From an uncultured Lachnospiraceae bacterium (GTDB lineage Bacteria > Bacillota > Clostridia > Lachnospirales > Lachnospiraceae): a DNA stretch of 5,112 nucleotides. Positions 1 through 4,173 of the stretch are shown here, piece after piece; position 1 is the first letter of the stretch, and the number at the start of each line of letters is the position of its first letter. A program made the position numbers and the translations under genes. Under the pieces are notes generated by a model, which saw nothing but the letters and a program-made list of their open reading frames with translations, was not told where the DNA came from and ran no database searches. The stretch lies in contig CAUCWU010000204.1 in the NCBI GenBank assembly GCA_958446555.1, forward strand, positions 1 to 5,112. Reading direction: 5' to 3'.

Positions 1-36
1 TATTTTTGTCAGATTCCCTTGTATGTCCATACTCAT
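1..36 (-). CDS. N-terminal fragment of an unidentified gene, cut by the left window edge
   Basis: Reading leftwards on the minus strand from 36, an open frame of 12 codons reaches the window edge and gives MSMDIQGNLTKI. An AGAAAGG ribosome site lies at 49-43, six bases before the ATG, which supports a real start. A second in-frame ATG (30-28) is two codons later and also usable. The gene follows hicB on the same strand, separated by a perfect inverted repeat. Twelve residues are too few to assign a family, so no function is proposed. It could be a third gene of the hicAB transcript or an independent neighbour; no promoter was recognised in the gap. Confidence 0.45.
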   Translation of the reverse strand, partial: MSMDIQGNLTKI

Positions 37-64
37 TCAAAACCTTTCTTTTTTTGTAAGCTAT

Positions 65-104
65 ACTGACTTACCCCAGTGGCAAGCCACTGGGGTAAGT
101 CAGT
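65..104. repeat. Perfect 19-bp inverted repeat with a 2-base centre at the hicB stop codon
   Basis: Bases 65-83 and 86-104 are exact reverse complements, separated only by AA at 84-85. In RNA this would fold to about 18 bp closed by a 4-base loop. The right arm contains the hicB TGA stop (102-100). On the minus strand the bases after the hairpin are A-rich (ACAAAAAAAG) and lead straight into the ribosome site of the next gene. On the plus strand no T-run follows. It is therefore not a classical intrinsic terminator in either direction. A stabilising 3' mRNA hairpin, a barrier between the toxin-antitoxin pair and the next gene, or a mobile-element relic are all possible. Confidence 0.8.
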
Positions 105-465
105 TCGAGTACATCGCATCATTTTTAGAAAGAAGATATACACAATACTGGTTCATGCTGATTCCCTCTCTCTGAGAATGTTCTGCCAGTGATCGGTGCA
201 GACTTCGTGGAATCCTCAATTTGAACTGCCCGGAATAATCTTCCAGACTGTCTGGCTCATGAATCTGTACACCTTCTTCCAATGCTGCTTCTAACCACGC
301 TTTTTTTGCATCCAGTGCGTTTGTCACCGCACTTTCCACAGTCTCTCCACAGGTAATACAGCCAGGCAAATCCGGATAAGAAACCACAAATCCGCCTTCA
401 TCTTTGTCTTCTACAATTTCCATGCGATAGGACATTGCCATGTAATCATTCAGCGTTTTCATCAT
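100..465 (-). CDS. hicB: HicB-type antitoxin
   Basis: A 121-residue HicB antitoxin, expected to bind and neutralise the HicA mRNA interferase encoded just upstream and to repress their shared promoter. Residues about 13-65 match the HicB partial RNase H-like fold, with the typical stretch DEGGFVVSYPDLPGC (22-36) followed by a helix. Residues about 81-114 (FKLRIPRSLHRSLAEH then GISMNQYCVYLL) look like a ribbon-helix-helix DNA-binding domain. Length is normal for the two-domain HicB form. The start at 465 is preceded by GAGG at 475-472, six bases away and inside the hicA 3' end; a second ATG directly follows. It overlaps hicA by 20 nt, which suggests translational coupling. The TGA stop lies within a long palindrome. 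Confidence 0.93.
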   Translation of the reverse strand: MMKTLNDYMAMSYRMEIVEDKDEGGFVVSYPDLPGCITCGETVESAVTNALDAKKAWLEAALEEGVQIHEPDSLEDYSGQFKLRIPRSLHRSLAEHSQREGISMNQYCVYLLSKNDAMYSN

Positions 466-703
466 TCTTCGCCTCGCTTTCTACAATCTGCCTTACCATT
501 TCCACATATACTTTCTTAATCGGTTCGTGCTTCGGTATAGTAATCGGCATACAGCCCTGCTTTCTGAATGTATAATGACTACTTCCGCTTCTCGGAGCAT
601 TCATTTCATACCCACAGCTTTCCAATACTTTCCGCAGTTCATCAAACCGGAGGTCTTTCGATAAATTGCATATACGTGTTATCAGTTTATCCCATTTTGA
701 CAT
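446..703 (-). CDS. hicA: HicA-type toxin (mRNA interferase)
   Basis: An 85-residue HicA toxin. The family has a double-stranded-RNA-binding-like fold and cleaves mRNA independently of the ribosome. The diagnostic stretch is PRSGSSHYTFRK (37-48), with His43 as the expected catalytic residue, followed by PITIPKHEPIKKVYV (53-67). About 18 residues (MSKWDKLITRICNLSKDLRF) precede the usual HicA core beginning DELRKVLESCGYE, so this is the longer variant. The start at 703 has a strong AGGAGG (717-712) eight bases upstream, and a near-consensus promoter lies a few bases further on. The frame is intact and the catalytic His is present, so the toxin is probably functional. Toxin-first order with an overlapping antitoxin is standard for hicAB. 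Confidence 0.93.
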   Translation of the reverse strand: MSKWDKLITRICNLSKDLRFDELRKVLESCGYEMNAPRSGSSHYTFRKQGCMPITIPKHEPIKKVYVEMVRQIVESEAKNDENAE

Positions 704-711
704 CTGTTATA

Positions 712-717
712 CCTCCT
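712..717 (-). promoter_or_regulatory. Strong ribosome binding site of hicA
   Basis: The minus strand reads AGGAGG, eight bases before the hicA ATG, matching the anti-Shine-Dalgarno sequence fully. This is much stronger than the GAGG site of hicB, whose translation probably relies on coupling across the 20-nt overlap. Confidence 0.85.
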
Positions 718-723
718 ACTTAT

Positions 724-752
724 AGTATATGTGGTATCATATATGGTGTCAA
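724..752 (-). promoter_or_regulatory. hicAB promoter, TTGACA-17-TATACT
   Basis: On the minus strand TTGACA (752-747, perfect -35) is followed after exactly 17 bases by TATACT (729-724, five of six -10 positions). Transcription would start near 717, so the transcript would begin at or just before the AGGAGG of hicA and have almost no extra leader. No competing element was seen upstream. The 17-base spacer is largely made of two tandem 12-bp repeats, listed separately, which fits repression by the HicA-HicB complex. Confidence 0.8.
728..751. repeat. Two tandem 12-bp direct repeats in the hicAB promoter (likely operator)
   Basis: On the plus strand 728-739 reads TATGTGGTATCA and 740-751 reads TATATGGTGTCA, identical at 10 of 12 positions and directly adjacent. 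The pair covers the spacer and touches both core promoter elements. Ribbon-helix-helix repressors commonly bind short repeats about one helical turn apart, and HicB here ends in such a domain. Autoregulation through these repeats is an inference. Confidence 0.5.
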
Positions 753-765
753 TCATTTTCTTTAA

Positions 766-927
766 CAATTGATAGTTTATTTTTAAAGGCCGTCGTTCCT
801 GTCCCGGTGGTTTTTAAGAAATAACTGCTTCAAGTGTCCGTCTCGTGAAATCCATTCACCTTCGGGCTTGACCGCAATATTGACTTATCATGAACTGTAA
901 CATATTTACATCAGAGCCCTTCTCCCC
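766..927. other. Gene-free stretch with no identified function
   Basis: This lies between the hicAB promoter and the plus-strand promoter at 928. No start codon with a ribosome site opens an intact gene on either strand. On the minus strand an open run of 33 codons (884 to a TAA at 785-783) reads like protein, including KPEGEWISRDGHLKQLFLKN. It has no start codon and is preceded by two stops, so it may be the tail of a decayed gene or chance. I do not recognise the family. No terminator or long repeat was found. Confidence 0.4.
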
Positions 928-956
928 TTGACCACACGTGCAAAACAGAGTATAGT
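928..956 (+). promoter_or_regulatory. Promoter for the AraC-family regulator, TTGACC-17-TATAGT
   Basis: TTGACC (928-933) and TATAGT (951-956) each match five of six consensus positions and are separated by exactly 17 bases. The expected start of transcription is near 962-964, which leaves a leader of about 190 nt before the regulator ATG at 1155. The leader is made almost entirely of the tdk remnant. The -10 element overlaps the poorly preserved part of that remnant, so the promoter may have arisen within decaying coding sequence. Confidence 0.6.
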
Positions 957-1074
957 TAGGAGCAGCATATTATGAAGGGAATTAAAGACATGGCTAAAAA
1001 TCAAAACGATATGCTGGTGCGGCAAAAAAGCGAACTGCAATGCCCGCTATGACGATCACGGTATTATAAAAGAA

Positions 1075-1098
1075 GGCGCCCAGGTGATACTAGGCGCC
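1075..1098 (+). other. GC-rich hairpin in the regulator's leader
   Basis: Two GGCGCC copies (1075-1080 and 1093-1098) can pair, and AG (1082-1083) pairs with CT (1090-1091) across one mismatch, leaving a 6-base loop GTGATA. No T-run follows, so it is not a terminator. It lies in the expected 5' leader of the AraC-family gene, inside former tdk coding sequence. A regulatory role is unproven. Confidence 0.35.
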
Positions 1099-1134
1099 AA
1101 TGATAAGTATATTGCTCTATGCAGAAAGCACTTC

Positions 1135-1142
1135 AAGGAGGG
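1135..1142 (+). promoter_or_regulatory. Ribosome binding site deciding the start of the AraC-family gene
   Basis: AAGGAGGG ends 12 bases before the ATG at 1155. The spacing is somewhat long but the match is strong, and there is no comparable site before the other in-frame ATG at 1119, which falls upstream of it. This favours 1155 as the true start. The site is built from tdk codons for Lys-Glu-Gly near the end of the remnant. Confidence 0.6.
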
Positions 1143-1154
1143 AAATTTAGGAAA

Positions 1155-2168
1155 ATGATCTACCATCAGGCAAAGGATCCAGACTCGTATCAAACCATTT
1201 TCTACAAACAGATTGGTCTAAAGCGCCAGTCTGCTTCTTTGCCTGAAAATGATTGGGCAAACGATCAGATTGGCTCTATCTATACCTATGGTCGCATGGA
1301 TTCCATTCAGTTTGGAATCGGTGATTACACAATCCCAGAGGATTTTTTTGTTGAATTTCAATACGATACCGAATATCTGCATGCCGGTATCATCTACGAG
1401 GGCATCACCTACTCTCTCGTTGAAAATCGTATGGAAAAATCCGCGATACCATCGCCGTTTCTCGCGATTGAGCAGGCGAGCGGCGGTATCAACTGTTGGA
1501 AGCATGGTCAACATTTTAAAGGCGTCGAAATTTCGATTGAGATGAACTATTTAAAAAAGAAGATTCTTCCATATTTAGGCGCATCTGATGATTCGCTCGA
1601 TTTTCTAGTTAAAAATGTCCGCCACATCCATCTTCCAAAGGAACTAATTGATCTGATTGTACAGGTTCAAGGCTTACTAGAATCACGTTCCATGACACCG
1701 GAGCTGTTGCTCGCCCTTGGCACTGCCTTTACTGCCCTTTTGATTCGTCAAGCTAATCGTCAATTTTTCTTTTCCGGTGCCGATTTGATGTCGGAACGCA
1801 TTTTTGTCGGAAACAGACCCATTCGAATCCGCCCTGATGAGTATAAAAAAATCATTGCTGCCCACGATCTGCTTCGTGATCACGCTGATTCCTTTGTCAC
1901 GATCTACGCACTCAGCCAGACACTTGGCCTTGGTGAGCAAAAGCTAAAGGCTGGATTTCAGGAGCTTTATCAGCAAACCATCTGGGACTATGCCAATCAG
2001 GTTCGCATGACAAAGGCTGCCGCTTTATTAAAGAACACCGATAAGACAGTTGACGAGATTGCTAGACTAACCGGCTATCAGAGTCCTGCCGCCTTTCGCA
2101 CAATGTTCAAAAAATGGAGCCAAACCACCCCTCGGAAGTTTCGCTCCTATTTTTCAGGCACAGATTGA
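1155..2168 (+). CDS. AraC-family transcriptional regulator, PchR-like
   Basis: A 337-residue regulator with an N-terminal sensing domain (about 1-200, no close motif recognised) and a C-terminal AraC double helix-turn-helix domain (about 232-333). The first helix-turn-helix is near 248-272 (YALSQTLGLGEQKLKAGFQE) and the second near 298-320 (KTVDEIARLTGYQSPAAF), followed by the characteristic TTPRKFR (324-330). LGEQKLKAGFQELY resembles the LSESKLKxGFRxLFG pattern of PchR/YbtA-type regulators, which activate siderophore uptake genes when the siderophore is bound. An in-frame ATG at 1119 would add 12 residues but lies in tdk-remnant sequence without a ribosome site, so 1155 is preferred. It is convergent with the FecCDE-type importer and overlaps the ATPase gene end by 15 bp. 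A role in iron or heme uptake is inference. Confidence 0.88.
   Translation: MIYHQAKDPDSYQTIFYKQIGLKRQSASLPENDWANDQIGSIYTYGRMDSIQFGIGDYTIPEDFFVEFQYDTEYLHAGIIYEGITYSLVENRMEKSAIPSPFLAIEQASGGINCWKHGQHFKGVEISIEMNYLKKKILPYLGASDDSLDFLVKNVRHIHLPKELIDLIVQVQGLLESRSMTPELLLALGTAFTALLIRQANRQFFFSGADLMSERIFVGNRPIRIRPDEYKKIIAAHDLLRDHADSFVTIYALSQTLGLGEQKLKAGFQELYQQTIWDYANQVRMTKAAALLKNTDKTVDEIARLTGYQSPAAFRTMFKKWSQTTPRKFRSYFSGTD
2109..2147 (-). terminator. Intrinsic terminator of the ABC importer operon, inside the regulator's coding end
   Basis: Seven bases after the ATPase stop on the minus strand, GGAGC (2147-2143) pairs with GCTCC (2120-2116). After one G-G mismatch, AAAC (2141-2138) pairs with GTTT (2125-2122), leaving a 12-base loop. 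An A and then six T (2114-2109) follow. Stem, position and T-run together fit a Rho-independent terminator. The plus strand also has T-rich sequence after the hairpin (TATTTTT, 2148-2154), so it might act both ways, but there it would fall before the regulator's stop codon. Confidence 0.6.
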
Positions 2169-3047
2169 TTCTGTCTTGATGGATGCTTCAATCTGCTCTT
2201 TTTCTGTTTTCTCTTCAACTGTATCTTTCTTCGCTGAAGTATTTTCTTGTCTATGATGACGACCCTCCGGCACAATAAGTGGTGTGCATGATACCGGATC
2301 TTCAATAATTTGACAATCGAGTCCATAAATCTGCTTCATTAACTCTCTTGAAATAACCTCGGACGGACTTCCCTGTGCAACCAGTTTTCCTTTGCTCATT
2401 GCAAAGATGTGATCGGCATAGCGAGCCGAGAGATTGATATCGTGGAGAACCATCAAAATTGTGGTTCCTCTCTTCTTATTTAATTCCATCAAAAGATCCA
2501 AGATCTCTACCTGATAAGCGATATCCAGATAGGTGGTTGGCTCATCCAGCAATAAAATGTCCGTCTGCTGTGCCAGTGCAAGCGCAATCCAGACTCTCTG
2601 GCGCTGTCCGCCTGACAATTCATCCACGCAGCGATCAGCAAGCTCTGTGATGCCCATCATCTCAAGCGCTTCCTCAACAGCTGCAAAATCGTCCTTTTGA
2701 AGACCTCCAAGCAATTTTCGATATGGAAATCGTCCTCTTGCGACCAGATCTGTCACCTTAATCCCTTCTGGCACGATTGGTGACTGCGGAAGAAGTCCTA
2801 GCGTCTGCGCCATCTGCTTTGACGGCATTGAAAAAATGCTTTTTCCATCCAGAAGAATGCTTCCCTTTTCTGGCTTTAGCAGTTTTGCAAATGTCTTTAA
2901 CAGAGTTGATTTACCACATCCATTTGCGCCAAGAATTACGCTAATTTTATTTTGTGGAATCGTAATATTGACATCAGAAACAATTGTTTTTCCATCATAG
3001 CCTGCCGACAAGTCCTGTGTCATCAGTTCTAGTTTCTTATTCTCCAT
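2154..3047 (-). CDS. ABC transporter ATP-binding protein, iron-siderophore/heme/B12 importer type (FecE/FepC-like)
   Basis: A 297-residue cytoplasmic ATPase that would power substrate import through the two permeases encoded upstream. All nucleotide-binding motifs are intact: Walker A GANGCGKST (40-48), Q-loop Gln88 in LLPQSP, signature LSGGQRQR (144-151), Walker B ILLLDEP with Glu169, D-loop YLD, and switch His202 in VLHDINLSARYADH. The region near 241-262 (YGLDCQIIEDPVSCTPLIVP) is the normal end of FecE-family ATPases. Here about 35 more residues follow, rich in Lys and Glu (AKKDTVEEKTEKEQIEASI), which is unusual. The start at 3047 has AAAAGG (3062-3057) nine bases upstream. It follows the second permease after 61 nt. 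Family assignment is firm; the exact substrate cannot be read from this protein. Confidence 0.93.
   Translation of the reverse strand: MENKKLELMTQDLSAGYDGKTIVSDVNITIPQNKISVILGANGCGKSTLLKTFAKLLKPEKGSILLDGKSIFSMPSKQMAQTLGLLPQSPIVPEGIKVTDLVARGRFPYRKLLGGLQKDDFAAVEEALEMMGITELADRCVDELSGGQRQRVWIALALAQQTDILLLDEPTTYLDIAYQVEILDLLMELNKKRGTTILMVLHDINLSARYADHIFAMSKGKLVAQGSPSEVISRELMKQIYGLDCQIIEDPVSCTPLIVPEGRHHRQENTSAKKDTVEEKTEKEQIEASIKTESICA
2161..2203 (+). terminator. Probable terminator of the AraC-family gene, spanning its stop codon
   Basis: CAGATTGA (2161-2168) is perfectly complementary to TCAATCTG (2188-2195), followed by CTC and five T (2199-2203), with more T-rich sequence after. The regulator's TGA stop is the last three bases of the left arm. 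The loop of 19 bases is long, so the terminator may be weak. It lies entirely inside the coding sequence for the charged C-terminal tail of the ATPase. Confidence 0.45.
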
Positions 3048-3108
3048 AAGTGCCTGCCTTTTCTTAATTCTTAATGTTTCACTAGATACGGTCTATCCCA
3101 ATTAATCG
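3048..3108 (-). other. Gap between second permease and ATPase genes
   Basis: These 61 bases contain a perfect tandem repeat of a 7-mer (TTAAGAA twice on the minus strand, 3074-3061) next to the ATPase ribosome site, and a small inverted repeat (TAGA and TCTA, about 3083-3095). No promoter pair or terminator was recognised, so the ATPase is probably co-transcribed with the permeases. Confidence 0.4.
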
Positions 3109-4173
3109 TTACACATGCTCACTCTTTTTATTCATCCGCAGAAGCAGAAAAATCAGATACGGTGCGCCCAAAATTCCGGTTACGACACCAACTGGATAGC
3201 GTGATGGAAGTGCAAACTGACCGATCAAATCCGATGCCAATACCAAAACACTTCCGACAAGTGCAGAAGAAAGCATATTGGTTCTTCCACCACCACACAG
3301 GCGTGCTGCAATCGGTCCTGCCAAAAAGGCAACTGATGCAATCGGTCCTGTCACGGATGTTGCAAAGGCAACTAGTAAAAGAGAAAGTAAAATCAAAACC
3401 AAACGAACCATTTTCGATTTCACACCAAGAGTAACCGCATGACTTTCGCCCATCTGAAGCATCGTTAACTGTCGATTGAGTAAAAGGATTCCACAGCCTG
3501 CTGCACAGACTACAATCCCAAGTGGCAAAACCTCAGAAAGTTTTACACCATTTAGACTTCCAGAAAGCCAGCGGAGTGCATTTGCCACATCATACTCAGA
3601 TGCTTTTAATAACAGCCATGAGATAATCGCATTTAAAAATGCCTGCATACCAATTCCAGTTAAGATCAACCGAGCATTGGAAAAACCGCCTCCCTGAGCC
3701 AAAACATAAATCAGGCACGAGACAAAAAGACCTGAGACTACAGCAAGAAGTGATACGATGCCAGTTGGAAGCTTCAAGACAAGAATGCCAAATACAGCAG
3801 CAACACTTGCTCCTGAAGTCACACCGATAATATCCGGGCTTGCCAATGGATTTCCAAGAAGCTGTTGGAATGTATTTCCAGCCATACCAAATGCAAAGCC
3901 TGCCAAAATTGCAGTGAGCATTCTTGGAAGGCGAAGTGTCTTTACCGTGAAGACTGCACTGCCCTCCACTTCTTTTAAGGCATCCCATACCTCACTTGGC
4001 GTATAAATTGTATTTCCGTAAAGCATCATAACTGCTGCTAGCACGAGCGCGATTGCCAAAAGCACAAGCGAAACCACGATGCTTTTTCTCTGTCGTCTGT
4101 GATATCCTGCCTCTACATTAGAGATTCCATCAAAAGACACATTTTTAGATGTTCGCAATGTCGTTTCTTTCAC
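3109..4173 (-). CDS. ABC transporter permease, FecCD family (second permease)
   Basis: A 354-residue inner-membrane permease of the FecCD/BtuC family, expected to pair with the upstream permease as the channel of an importer for siderophore, heme or cobalamin-like substrates. A basic, soluble N-terminus (1-31) precedes the first membrane segment (32-51). LRLPRML (80-86) and AGNTFQQLLGNPLASPDIIG (98-117) are family landmarks. GESHAVTLGV (242-251) is the expected ATPase-coupling segment, and SVTGPIASVAFLAGPIAARL (273-292) is the conserved late region. I chose the GTG at 4173 because it overlaps the preceding gene's TGA (GTGA) with AAAGG about ten bases upstream, implying translational coupling. 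The frame stays open to 4434 but that part is a shadow of the upstream gene. Confidence 0.93.
   Translation of the reverse strand: MKETTLRTSKNVSFDGISNVEAGYHRRQRKSIVVSLVLLAIALVLAAVMMLYGNTIYTPSEVWDALKEVEGSAVFTVKTLRLPRMLTAILAGFAFGMAGNTFQQLLGNPLASPDIIGVTSGASVAAVFGILVLKLPTGIVSLLAVVSGLFVSCLIYVLAQGGGFSNARLILTGIGMQAFLNAIISWLLLKASEYDVANALRWLSGSLNGVKLSEVLPLGIVVCAAGCGILLLNRQLTMLQMGESHAVTLGVKSKMVRLVLILLSLLLVAFATSVTGPIASVAFLAGPIAARLCGGGRTNMLSSALVGSVLVLASDLIGQFALPSRYPVGVVTGILGAPYLIFLLLRMNKKSEHV

Larger units (their letters stand above)
942..1158 (+). pseudogene. tdk: Decayed 3' end of a type II thymidine kinase gene
   Basis: Frame 1006-1158 reads TICWCGKKANCNARYDDHG, then EGAQVILGANDKYIALCRKH, ending EGNLGK and TGA. 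This matches the C-terminus of bacterial type II thymidine kinase: the zinc-binding CxC of CHCGRKA, the segment [20 protein letters not shown] known from E. coli Tdk, and the final CRKH zinc ligands. Upstream, in a different frame, 956-982 reads LGAAYYEGN, like the RGELFxGS segment, and 942-953 reads KTEY, like RTDF. The coding sequence is thus frameshifted at least twice and has no ATP-binding half. Intact Tdk is about 190 residues; only about 70 are traceable. The TGA overlaps the next gene's ATG (aATGA). The terminal portion is very clear; the part before 1006 is tentative. Confidence 0.82.

Noticed and set aside
65..104. The perfect palindrome as an ordinary intrinsic terminator
   Set aside because: Neither strand has a T-run after the hairpin; the minus strand is A-rich there. 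Kept as a repeat instead.
568..765. A 65-codon plus-strand ORF
   Set aside because: It is antisense to hicA and its promoter, has no ribosome site, and hicA itself is a clear family match.
874..908. TTGACT-17-TATTTA as a second plus-strand promoter
   Set aside because: The -10 match is only about half of the consensus, far poorer than the pair at 928-956.
972..1052. A 26-codon plus-strand small ORF (ATG, with AGGAG at 958-962) after the promoter at 928-956
   Set aside because: It runs out of frame through well-preserved thymidine kinase sequence, and the predicted transcription start near 963 would leave its ribosome site out of the mRNA.
3307..3350. A 14-bp direct repeat as a mobile-element footprint
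   Set aside because: Both copies encode GPIA in a conserved coding region and nothing between them resembles an insertion.
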